From: Neelides folsomi
Taxonomy: Eukaryota > Arthropoda > Collembola > Neelipleona > Neelidae
Length of the DNA: 64,000 nt
Direction: 5' to 3'
Assembly (NCBI GenBank): GCA_034687125.1
Contig: JAQGBZ010000175.1
Location: 1 to 64,000, forward strand
Positions 40,617-50,294 of this stretch are shown here, one piece after another. A program made the translations under genes and the position numbers. The first letter of the stretch is position 1; each line of letters opens with the position of its first letter. The notes under the pieces are model-generated. The model was not told the DNA's origin, ran no database searches, and saw only the letters and a program-made list of their open reading frames with translations.

Positions 40617-43600
40617 CTTGCAAATATTACGGAAATAGAACTCCTTTCAATTTACTCCGACAAACTTCACTTCTTCACTCCGCCCGTCCTGGAGCTCAAA
40701 AACTCAAAAAATAGCTTTCAACTCCAGATATGTGGAAGGATCAAAAGTGTATTTTTTAATATGGATGTGAATTTTATAAAATGGTTCTTATATTCTTTCT
40801 TCAATTCCTTCTTCAATTCCTTCAGTTCTTCAATTCCTTTCAGATCGCAGATGAAACTTTTCAAATTCGGATTACGTTCACGCTCACAAAGTTAATCCTG
40901 GAACTGGAAAGGAGGTTGTAAATACAAAAGGGATATTAAATGTTTATCTTTTTCTCTTCTATCTGTCCCTCTCTTAACTTAATTCTTAAGACGTCGAGGG
41001 GAATGGATGAAATTCCCTTGAACTCGAATAGCCAAAATTCAAATATTAAAAGAAAGAAGATGTTTATCTAAATCTCAACGTCCCCAATTGGCAATAGGAC
41101 AAGGGAAGTCGGCAGACACATAAAAGAATGAAAAATCCCCGTTCCACCAATGTTGGAGACTAGGAGAGTAATTTCGTCTCCAGGAATCTTTAAACACACT
41201 TGAGGAACACAAAGAACAATTCTTCAACTTTTTTCATCCCTTTGTATATCTAGTGATATTTCCAATGTTATGTCTCTCTTCTTATTTAACTTCATCAACC
41301 AAAGGAGAAACCGCTAATGTCCCCGAATGTAATTTAGGGAAAAGTGACACAAAGAAACAGCTTTTGTTTTATCTTCGTCTAAATGTAAGTCTTTGGTTGG
41401 GAAAAATGTAACTATGAAAGTTTGACGTCTTTGTTTAGTCAGACTTTAAACTTTGCCCTCATGGTTCTCCAAAGTTCTCCAAAGTTCAAGAGAAGGATCG
41501 TGAGAGACAATGGGAAAGGAATCCACAATGATTTGTTCACATGATAAGATTAAAATCTCACTCAGAGTCCCAAATAACTCTTCCTAACTTTATTCCAATC
41601 AATCTCGAGTTAATGAGAATCCTTGTACTTAAACCCACAATTATTTTTTTATTTATAAATTAATGGATCTTCAACTCGCACTCTTAAACTCACACTTGCC
41701 AATTCAACACTCAATCTCTTCCAACAATCGCCAATGTCTTTATCTTCATTTCCCATAAAATGTCAACACTCTGAAACACTTAAAATTCTTTTGTTCAGGT
41801 TCCAACTCCGCATTTCCGCCAACTCCGGTTATTTCAACTTTGAGTTGTTTCGAATCTTTTTTCGCTTGACCGAAAGACAGGGAAAGTTTTATTCCTTAAA
41901 GTGTTCTAGGGGTATTTTTATAATAAAATCGATGGGGTGAGGGTAAGAACTCGAGGATAGTTGAGGGAGGTTATTGCATGGACTACGTGAGGGGCGACGG
42001 GTGAGTCAGAAATCCGGGAGTTTCGGGAGTAGATGATTCTCCTAGGAGGAGAGAACTCCGAGTGGTGGAAGAGGGAGAACAACACGATGGATAAACGTGG
42101 GGGGATGAAGCTCAGAATCATTGGAGAAGGGTCGCCACACAAAAAACTCCCTTTGCTCGCTCTCCCTATTTCTCCTCTCTACAGTGACTCTCTACTACAA
42201 CCACACTGTATAACCTAAACCATGTGGAATATAGCCATGTGTAATATCTACAGCCCTACACCATACGAAATTCAAAGTCTTCAATGCAGTGAATGCACAG
42301 AGGCAAAGTGTAATGCATAGAGAGGATTTGAGTCCCCTCGGAAGGAAATACACACAGTTGGGGTATACCAAATATTAAAAGGTTCGCCCAGGCACTGTGT
42401 CTTGCGTCGTGCCAGCCGGAGACTTTAATTCATATACACCGATCCGGTCCTACAGATAATTCACATTCAGCAACTTATTACTATAGGGTTGGAACAGAGA
42501 GCAGAAGCTCATAATTACATCCTTTTTAACCACTTTTAAATCTCAAACACATCCTTCATATATTTATACTTACATGAAACAACATCCTTTGGTTCAAGTC
42601 TCGTGGTCAAAGTAATATTAAAAGTTTAATATTACAATCATGAAATTAGAACCGAAGTAAAAAGAAAAATATAATAAAAATGAAAAGTAGAATATTCCAC
42701 TCACGAAGTTTAACAATAATTTTGTTTTAAAACAACTTTAGGAGTATGTATTAACTGTAGGAGTTAGTAGTTGAATTGGATGGCTTGGATGGTAAAGATA
42801 TAGACAATAAGGGAGCTATAAACTAAGTGTTCATTTCCTCTGTCATTTTTCTCCAAAGTTGAAATCCTTCAATAAACAAACAATCTTTACTTAACAATTT
42901 AACACGGATGACCTAAATTTCCTATGTTTGACGGTCAAGAGACCAAAGGGAGTTCATCCACTCGTACAGATGTATGTATTGAAAGAAGTAAAGTATCAAG
43001 ATTATAATAAGGCACTTGACATTAATGTGCTTTCCATTCTACTTGTACCCTTTTTGGGGAATTGTATTCAAGTGAATGAAACCTTAATTCTGTCTGACAA
43101 ACGATGTCTTGTTGAAACAAATGAGCTCAAGAGATCTCCATACCTATTCTTTGCTATTCTTTCCATCAATTACTTATCTCCCCATCTTGAAATGGAAATG
43201 TCAAACTGTCAGTGATGAAACAATTCTAGTGATGATTTTTAGATCTCTTCGCTTCAAGTATCTCAATTCTTAACTTTAACTCCTCCTGCACTTCACATCT
43301 AACTTTGAGATTTCTTAATGTACATACTTACAGGTATCCTACATTGTACAAATACGAATATACCTACAGATAATAAAATATGTAGGTATCCTTAATTGTA
43401 TTCTTAATCCTATGCATGAACTTAAAATGAATTTATAAAAAAGATTTTATAATGTTGTATGTAAGGTTTTGGAAGTTTTATACGAATGTGGGATGTAATA
43501 CAAATATGTGGGATAAATGTAGGATAAGTGTATGGTAAAAGTATGGTTATAGAGAATGGAGAGGGATGTTGACACGAGATCGTAAAATGAAGTGATTCAT

Positions 43601-45773
43601 TCATAGTCTACATATGTCCCAACTTCGGCCCATCCAGATGATCCAGATAGACTCCCCGTTGACCATAAAGAAAGAATCTCGACATTTTGGAATCTCGAAC
43701 AAATAATTTGTGTCCAAAAGCTGAATCCCGATGAGGGTAAATACTTGGCTCGATATCAGGATAAAGTATACCATACTAAAATAGTGAATACTTATATCTC
43801 CCTATAATCTACAGTATATTGTAGTATATTCCTCATAATTCTTTCCGAGTGAGACTTGAATCCCAAATTAAGGGGTGGTTGTGAGGAGTCGGATAAGGGT
43901 TAATTTTCCACAATATTATAGGGAGAGGGTGAAAGATGATGTAAAAAGAGGGTGGATTTCCTCAAATTTATGTTCGACATTATTTTAGCACTTTGAGACG
44001 CGGAGGTTAAAAGAAGAAGGAAATCGTATGAATAAAGACCCAGGCTGTTACACTTCTCATTCCTAAAGTGAGATAATTTATTGGGAAACAAAGGTCTGGA
44101 ATTATGTGATTCGGGTAAGAGAGGGGAAAGAGACGGAAACTCAAACTTTTCATTCCGACTTCATTATTCGGAGCCTCCGATTCGGAGTAGAAAAGTAGAG
44201 GGGGAATTGTAATTAACTCACCCTCTGATTCTTAATCGATTTCTTTTATTTAATACATTCTCTCTCATTGCTAAAAACGTAAGGTTAGTTGAGATATTCA
44301 ATTAACAAACATTGTCTCATGAGAACGACCAGAATGATAATTGTAATTAAATTCCAATGAATATTATTGAATAGATATTTTGAGGAATATGAATAAACGA
44401 AATGAAATGTTGGACCCTCAAAAAACTGATGATTTAGGGAGGGAGAATAAATCGATTTTTGTGGATCCTCATTTTCCTCATATGAGAAACGTGTCGAGGA
44501 GAGGAAGATAAAGCGAGTCGTATGGGAATGATTGGCAGGGGTGTAGTTTAATCATATTAGGGAAATATTGGATTCAGGGATCCATCAACTTTTCCACCCC
44601 TTGCCGTAGGTTAGGTTAGGTTAGGGCGAGGGACTTCTCCAAAATCTCAAACGACCAATTCAAAAAATACAGGGAACGTCACTCACTCTTGTCAGCTCAA
44701 TAATAGATTATAACTCACTGTATAAAATACACGCAATTGACTAACTTCTTAAATTCAATGTAATCTAAAGGGAGATAAATTCTTCTATAACCACACATAA
44801 TATAGAGGTATAGAAAATATATTTATATTGGACACATGATATCAATATACCAACATGGTAAATAAAGGTCCAGCTCCGATTCGGAGTTTTATAAAGCTTC
44901 AACCCCGATTCGAAGGTTTAGGAGCAAAGTCATTCTTTTACATCCCCATACCCTAATACTAATAAATAGTAGAACTTTTTTCATCTCATGGCCCATATAT
45001 TTAAAGGAGAAAGAGAAATGTTTATGTTACCCGAATAATTGAATTTGTAAATTTATGCAGGATCGTTTACTTCACACACCCTTTCCATCAGACTTCTTGA
45101 ATTCAGCACGCTTTCTTTATTACTTTACTTTTCCGTGCAACCCTTTCGGTGAAAATCTTGGAGGGGTGGAATTTTTAATAATTTAATTTTAATGGGTTCA
45201 ACTGCATTTTATTGAATTCTTTGGGATTTCAGGAAGGGAGTTGAAAGAGAGGTAGAAGTTGAAAGAGAATAAGAATAGAAAAATTTTAATTAAAAATTCA
45301 CGACTTGAGTTCATAATTTACGAGTTTAAATCTTAACAGATGTGTTGAGAAGAATTTTTCTAGTTTTATTAGAAGTACAATACTAACAGGAACACCAAGA
45401 TTTAACAATAAGAGAAGAGGATGAGTACATTATATCTATAAACTAAATTTAATTTAACTATAATGAAATGACATTTAAGAATTATCGGACGGCGTTGAAT
45501 TTGAAGCTCCAATAATTATCATTTTACCAACACTCATTCTAATTTTCAAAAACAGATAAATATTAACTTTGAAATGTATTAAAATAAAAAAATGTAAATA
45601 AATTGTAAACAAAATATATTTAACAACTTTAATGTTTAATAAGAATTTAGAAAATTTACCATTACGGCGAAATCGCTATTTAATTACTTAATTGTAAATA
45701 AACAAATAAAATATAAAAAGGTAAAAAAATAAAAACAGTTTAATAAAAGCACGAAATCAGATTATAAGGAATC
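40617..45773. other. intergenic or upstream intron of the NCKAP5-like gene, no gene found
   Basis: I searched the minus strand for an N-terminal exon ending in phase 1 and found none I could support. A GC-richer patch at about 42370-42465 has an acceptor-like CTGTAG on the minus strand but no donor. A TTAGG tract lies at 44607-44625. Open frames are short and featureless. Confidence 0.55.
44607..44625. repeat. interstitial TTAGG telomere-type repeat
   Basis: TAGG followed by three TTAGG units. TTAGG is the ancestral arthropod telomere repeat. Such a short internal tract may be chance or a scar of double-strand break repair. Confidence 0.6.
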
Positions 45774-46046
45774 CTATTTCAATTTGATCAAATGATCAAG
45801 AGAACTTTCACCAGCCTTCGAGTCGTCCGCAACACTAACATCAATTGTATTTTCGGAAATGGAGTCCAAGTCGTTCATTAATTCAGAGATGCTTTCCATT
45901 TCAATGTCATCTTCGTCATCTTTTTCCTTGTCCACACTTTCCGTCTCTTCAACATTTTCTTTATTTTCCTCGTCAGCTTTATTTTCTTCGTCTTCTGTTT
46001 CTGTCTCGGTTTTCTGATCCTTTTCTTTGATTTCTTCAAATTTCAC
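45774..46046 (-). CDS. FOP/CEP43-like, exon 3 (acidic C-terminus)
   Basis: Acceptor TTCATTAG; begins Val-Lys-Phe-Glu-Glu and ends Leu-Ile-Lys-Leu-Lys-stop. Nearly 40 percent of the residues are Glu or Asp. Confidence 0.8.
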   Translation of the reverse strand: MKFEEIKEKDQKTETETEDEENKADEENKENVEETESVDKEKDDEDDIEMESISELMNDLDSISENTIDVSVADDSKAGESSLDHLIKLK

Positions 46047-46913
46047 CTAATGAATTAATTGGTAATTCATAAAATCAATTTCACTCATAACATAATTTTG
46101 TTCCACTGATATTATTGATAATTAAAATATTATTTTATATATGAAAAAATTGATAATTTAAAATATTATTTTATTTGTGAAAACTATTATTAATTTAAAT
46201 GCTTAAATACAAATAAACTTACAGAAGAAACAGATTTTTCTGAAGTCTCCTCATCGTCTTCATCGCTGTTGTGAGAAATCAAAGATTTTGAAGAGATTTC
46301 GGAAAGAACAGAAGTTTCCTTCGTCTTTTCATCCTGCTTTACGACGTAGGTAGCATTTTTAGAGGAATCAAATATTCCGTTTAACGACTTGTCTTTAACA
46401 CCGCCATTCTCATTAAGAATTAAGCTCGTGTTTAAGAGTCTGACTAATTTTGGAGGGTTTCCAACTCTGTTCTCATCCGTGTCGAATTCAATAGGAGATT
46501 CGGTGAGAAGAAGACTACATGTGTTTTTCATTCCAACCCATTGAAGATACTCGTAAATGAGTGACATGGTTCGAGGATTCGCTCGAGTTGAATTGACCTT
46601 TTAAATAAATAATTGCTCAGTTAAATATTTCTTTTTTAAAATCAATAAAGAGAAATATACTTGACATTGACATTTATAATTCATGAAACATTATTCACAA
46701 TATTTAACCCTCAACTAATTATTTAATTTTTAATATAATTATGCTTACAGTATATCCATCTCCAATTGGACATCCATTTTCGTGAATGAATTTTGCAATC
46801 TTTCCTTTGACCTCTGAGAGAAATCCCGTCTTGTTCATTAAATTCCAAATTAAATCCTCGAGCTCGACATCTTCTTCCAAGGAATTCTGGGTTGTTTCAC
46901 TTTGATTAGACAT
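45774..46913 (-). CDS. FOP/CEP43-like LisH centriolar protein (270 residues)
   Basis: Three exons: 46913-46749 (55 codons, start ATG), 46597-46223 (125 codons) and 46046-45774 (90 codons, stop TAG). All introns are phase 0 with donors ACT|GTAAGC and TCT|GTAAGT and acceptors AAAAG and TTAG. Residues about 13-45 (ELEDLIWNLMNKTGFLSEVK, then IAKFI) match the N-terminal helices of FOP (ELRDLLVQTLENSGVL). Residues about 66-90 (MSLIYEYLQWVGM..TCSLLLTES) match its LisH helix pair (LVAEFLQFFNLDFTLAVFQPE). The C-terminal third is a long acidic Glu/Asp/Lys run ending DDIEMESISELMNDLDSI, like the acidic FOP tail. FOP dimerises through LisH and works at centrosomes and cilium bases with CAP350 and EB1. 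FOPNL/CEP20 and OFD1 share the fold; the acidic tail favours FOP. A CTCTTTGTGCAG acceptor abuts the ATG, so a non-coding 5' exon is likely. Confidence 0.75.
46113..46182. repeat. tandem duplication (about 37-bp unit) in a FOP-like intron
   Basis: Two near-identical copies of a segment containing TTGATAATT(T)AAAATATTATTTTAT lie head to tail in the second intron. Confidence 0.7.
46223..46597 (-). CDS. FOP/CEP43-like, exon 2 (LisH motif)
   Basis: Acceptor TTAAAAG before GTC AAT TCA; donor TCT|GTAAGT. Ten residues lie before the first Met (VNSTRANPRT), so that Met is not a start. It carries the LisH helix pair and a Ser/Glu-rich tail. Confidence 0.8.
46749..46913 (-). CDS. FOP/CEP43-like, exon 1 with start codon
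   Basis: ATG TCT AAT CAA directly follows a strong acceptor (TTTTCTCTTTGTGCAG), so translation starts at the first bases of this exon and the 5' untranslated region is mostly on an upstream exon. The donor is GGA TAT ACT|GTAAGC. Confidence 0.75.
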
Positions 46914-47882
46914 CTGCACAAAGAGAAAATTAAATTTCAAATATTTGACACAATTTTAATTTTTCTTTAAAGTTAAAGAATTCCCAATTTAGTTTAGCTT
47001 TTAATTTCTTGTGTCATCTTTCATATATCATTACTTCGATTACAAGTTAATTACCTTTACAATTCAATGACCTTTATACGGATGAGAAAATTATTTGACA
47101 AAGGAAAATGAGAAAATGAAAAAATGGTGAATTGAAAAGAGAAAAGGGAGAAAGCTCAGATTTGGATTTTTAGCTTTTACTTTTGGAAACCTTTGAAGAA
47201 AAAGAAAGAAAAACGTGCGGGATATATTCAAGTTTTCTCAGCCTTTAGCAACACAAGAGTCTGAACATTAAATAAAGAAATTGACCCTCTGCCTTCAGGC
47301 GTCACACACACGATGAAAAAATCTCAAATCCTTAAAAAGATCACTATCCTTATTTCAGATTCATTATTAAAGATGATGGCGCTTACAACAATATATATAT
47401 AATATGGAATTAATATTATAAATCCAACTATATTTTAATCATGATTCACATTTATAAAGTCGATGTTAAATATTTCCATTACCTTATTTATGAAACAATA
47501 ATTTACAATGATGTATTTCTAATGGGAAATCCAATCCATTATCGTTCAAAAATGCTTAAATTATTGTTATTTATTTAATTGCTATTTATATTTAGTGATT
47601 TCATTACTTCTGATAGCATGAACACTATCATGCTTATAACGTTATCTTATTACTCATAAAATAATCATTAAACGATAATGACAATGCCCTTCAGTCTTCA
47701 TATAAATATAGATGTATATGTACATTACATTAAATATCTTCCAAGCTGTTTATATTAACAAATGTATATAATACAAGGCAAGGGATATAATATAACAGGC
47801 TTAATATAACAATTATTAATTAATTAATATTAATTAATTATTTAATTTTGTTCTGATAAAGAACGTTCAATTATTATATAGA
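46914..47882. other. upstream region of the FOP-like gene
   Basis: It probably contains the promoter and non-coding first exon of the FOP-like gene. A possible donor (AAAG|GTAATT on the minus strand near 47056) is too weak to assign. The remainder, 47300-47880, is AT-rich and shows nothing else. Confidence 0.4.
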
Positions 47883-48065
47883 CTAAAAACTGACAGGTTG
47901 AAAAGAAAGCTGAATAATTCCAAGAGCGCGTAAAACGAACCAGAACAAAGGAAAAACCAAACGTTCGATATTGGACATGGGGTCATGAAACATGGAGGTG
48001 ATTTTGTCATTGAGGATAAAGGAGATTTGAGGTAGGTTGGGGAAAGGGTCGGGGCCAAGTGACAT
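47883..48065 (-). CDS. possible 60-residue membrane microprotein
   Basis: A single uninterrupted frame runs from ATG at 48065 to TAG at 47883. It starts MSLGPDPFPNLPQ and ends in a hydrophobic stretch, LVFPLFWFVLRALGIIQLSF, long enough to span a membrane, with a Met- and Asp-containing polar middle. Many codons end in C (ATC, TCC, GAC, TTC), unusual for this AT-rich window, but the local DNA is also GC-richer. On the minus strand an acceptor-like CCTGCCACCTAAG lies about 17 bases before the ATG, so a 5' exon in the GC-rich island is possible. I do not recognise the family. The opposite strand is also open for about 30 codons, which lowers confidence. Confidence 0.3.
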   Translation of the reverse strand: MSLGPDPFPNLPQISFILNDKITSMFHDPMSNIERLVFPLFWFVLRALGIIQLSFQPVSF

Positions 48066-48560
48066 GGAGGTGTATTTGTTGCTTAGGTGGCAGGGTGAGT
48101 AACCTCAGGGTTCATCCGCCGGGGGTTCGCGAGAGGGGAACGAAGCTTCGCGTTCCTTTCACTCCGCGCTCAGACTCCCTCGTGGAACCATCGCAGCTTC
48201 CTGCCGGCTCGACCTCACCAACTCCGAATAAAACCCGAATTCCTCTCCACCTTACCAAAAGGACAAGTGAGTATACTCATATCCCTCTTCCCTGCATCCT
48301 CCCCGACGCCCGGGTACCAGGGTCATTTTTGAATTCGGGGAATTTGTGTAGGAAAAGAGGAAAAGAAGATGGGGGGAAAATCCCATTTTCTCCTTCCATC
48401 TTTTTCTTTACCTGTATGAACATGGTTCTGCCTTGGCGGACATGGACTGCAGTGAAGTTGTGGAGGCGAATCAGACAATGGAAACTGGCAATGGGAAGGA
48501 AATGGCAATGCCCTACTCAATGCATAAAAAATTCTCCGCCGGCTCTTTGAGAACCTCAGT
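48066..48560. promoter_or_regulatory. GC-rich island, probable (bidirectional) promoter region
   Basis: The base composition rises clearly above the surroundings, with many CG dinucleotides (for example CGCGTTCC, CCGCGCTC, GCCGGCTCG). It lies between the possible minus-strand microprotein and the plus-strand acidic protein gene. An initiator-like TCAGAC is at 48170-48175. A 163-residue plus-strand frame here looks like a product of the high GC content, with no family features. Confidence 0.45.
48170..48266 (+). other. candidate non-coding first exon of the acidic protein gene
   Basis: A GTGAGT donor follows GGACAA at 48267. It could splice to the acceptor TTTATTATTTGCAG that ends at 49136, joining to the 38-base leader (49137-49174) before the ATG. 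The start at 48170 is only a guess from an initiator-like TCAGAC. Confidence 0.35.
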
Positions 48561-49136
48561 GGTGGATGGGAAGTCTTCTCAGCAACATTCCTTGTATTCC
48601 TTTTAGTAAAGAACCAAGTTTAACTATATAAGAACTTTACCTTTGCGAGAGTAAGTTGGATGTTATAAAGATAGGGACTCTTTTTAACGACTTCTCTCCG
48701 TCAGTCTTCTCGAGTTTTATCCATAAATCTTATACACTCGGCTCTCGTTTCGCAATTTGAGCACTTTTCAAGTCTTCCATATTATAAAAATTGTTATCAG
48801 AGCACCCCAAGCGTACCTTTACAATTTCATACGTCTGAAGACATCAGATATAATATAAATATTGGCATTTATTTCATTCTTGGAATATTATAGTAAGCGA
48901 CGGGCCCTTCATTTTCGTTATTTGAATATAAAAACTAATGTTATTTATTTAACTAATATTATTACATTTTTTGTCATTGGGCATTTTAATATTCTGGGGG
49001 GATTTGGAGTATTTTTTGGAGGATGAATCATATTCCTTTGTTAGAGTTAATTTAAAGTTCATTACCCTGCACCTATACAACACCTTTAACTGCTTCAATT
49101 CATTAGCCAATTTATTCATCAATTTATTATTTGCAG
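48561..49136 (+). other. probable 5' UTR intron of the acidic protein gene, 3' part
   Basis: AT-rich sequence ending in the strong acceptor TTTATTATTTGCAG. No coding frame is supported. Confidence 0.45.
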
Positions 49137-49174
49137 GTATTTTTCTTCGTTCGCGGGAACAAATCTAGTTGAAG

Positions 49175-49270
49175 ATGTCTACCGAAATTGTTAACGAAGT
49201 TGAGAACCAAATCGTCGAGAAGGAAGAAGTCAATCCTAAGGATGCTTTGAAAAAGGTTGAAGAAGTCAAG
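49175..49270 (+). CDS. acidic protein, exon 1
   Basis: The ATG at 49175 lies 38 bases after the TTTGCAG acceptor. Thirty-two codons end at AAG|GTATGG, phase 0. Confidence 0.75.
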
Positions 49271-49886
49271 GTATGGTTCATACATTAAATTAAAAATTAC
49301 ATTTATTTAATTACATTCATTTTAACTTGTTGTTTGAGATTCTCGTTTTGAAAAAGTTTATTTTAAAAGAAACTAAAAGGTCGTAATCGTAAAGGAACGG
49401 CAATAAAAATGATGTTGAAATACAGGCTCAGCTCCAAGAGGCAAAGGAGAACGGGACCGAGACGAATGGAGCTGCTGAGGAGAAGAAGGAAGAGCAGAAT
49501 GGGAACCACACTAACGGAAACGGTCATGTTGAGGAAACTAATGGAAAGACCGAGGAAGAGAAGATTGAAGAGCTTCCCAAAGATGATGATGGTAAAACTT
49601 AAATAAAATTATTATACTCTAATTGATTTCTTTTTAAACATTAAAATCATAGTTTACTAATATTAACACAATCTTGTTACATTAAATGTCAATTAATCTT
49701 TACATTTAAATTAATTAATTCTTTAATTAATTAATTCTAGTTGTCGAAGTGAAAGCTGTCGAGGAAGAGAAGGTCGAGGAAAAGGCTGATGTTGAGCAGA
49801 CAGTCGTTGTCGAGAAAGAAGCTGAAAAGGAAGCAGAGACCGAAGAAGTTTCTGACGATCCTCCAGCGAAGAAGGTGAAGGTTTGA
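49175..49886 (+). CDS. highly acidic nuclear protein with C-terminal NLS, prothymosin-like
   Basis: Exons 49175-49270, 49426-49591 and 49741-49886 join in phase (96+166+146 bases) to give 135 residues and TGA. Donors are AAG|GTATGG and GATG|GTAAAA; acceptors are AAATACAG and TTAATTCTAG. The protein starts MSTEIVNEVEN and is dominated by Glu, Lys, Val and Asn/Gly (for example NGNHTNGNGHVEETNGK and EEEKVEEKADVE). It ends SDDPPAKKVKV, a compact basic nuclear-localisation-type signal. Low complexity, small size and an acidic body with a C-terminal KKxK tail resemble arthropod prothymosin-like chromatin proteins, but no globular domain proves it. No membrane segment or signal peptide. The transcript probably begins in the GC-rich island about 1 kb upstream and ends after AATAAA at 50156. 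Confidence 0.72.
49426..49591 (+). CDS. acidic protein, exon 2
   Basis: Starts Ala-Gln-Leu-Gln after AAATACAG and ends after GAT GAT GAT G, one base into the next codon. Asn/Gly/Glu-rich. Confidence 0.75.
49741..49886 (+). CDS. acidic protein, exon 3
   Basis: TT completes a Val codon. Glu/Lys/Val repeats lead to the basic end AKKVKV and the TGA at 49884-49886. Confidence 0.75.
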
Positions 49887-50155
49887 AGAACCCGGAAGGT
49901 CCAACATGTACCTTATAAAACACTACTACTATTTAAAAGTATGATATTCCTCATTATATGATTCTCATATTTAAAACTTTCAATTTTCAATTTTCATTCA
50001 TTACCAATATTATTAATTATTAAGACTACGATTACTACTAAAAAACACTCTTTTTCTTTCGGTAATTTCTATATGGAAGTTTTTATTCTCTAGAGTTGTT
50101 TTTCTATAAAATTTTTGTAATTGGAATTTGATGTATTTTTTACCAACCTTTTATG

Positions 50156-50161
50156 AATAAA
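50156..50161 (+). promoter_or_regulatory. poly(A) signal AATAAA of the acidic protein gene
   Basis: A perfect AATAAA about 270 bases after the stop codon, on the coding strand. Confidence 0.6.
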
Positions 50162-50280
50162 ATGGACATCGAAATCTAAATCAACATTTGCATTATTTTG
50201 AACATCACTTAACTAATAATGATAATTGCATCTTTTGTTTTCACTTACCTCAATGGTATAACCTTATTTGGTTAACTTTA

Positions 50281-50294
50281 TTAGGTTAGGTTAG
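50281..50294. repeat. short TTAGG tract
   Basis: TTAGGTTAGGTTAG: almost three telomere-type units. A second copy of the kind seen at 44607. Confidence 0.5.

Noticed and set aside
42370-42470. GC-richer patch with a CTGTAG acceptor-like site as an upstream NCKAP5-like exon
   Set aside because: No donor ends it in the needed phase and the frame gives no coiled coil. A faint likeness to the exon at 25.4 kb (a shared CTGTGTCTTG) is too short to mean a duplicated exon.
47950-48030. Plus-strand frame with HGVMKHGGDFVIEDKGD opposite the microprotein
   Set aside because: Only about 31 codons are open, the acceptor lacks a pyrimidine tract, and the minus-strand frame is longer and has a proper start and stop.
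48059-48550. 163-residue plus-strand open frame
   Set aside because: It sits exactly on a GC-rich island where stop codons are rare, has no domain or low-complexity pattern of a real protein, and competes with a good splice donor inside it (48267).
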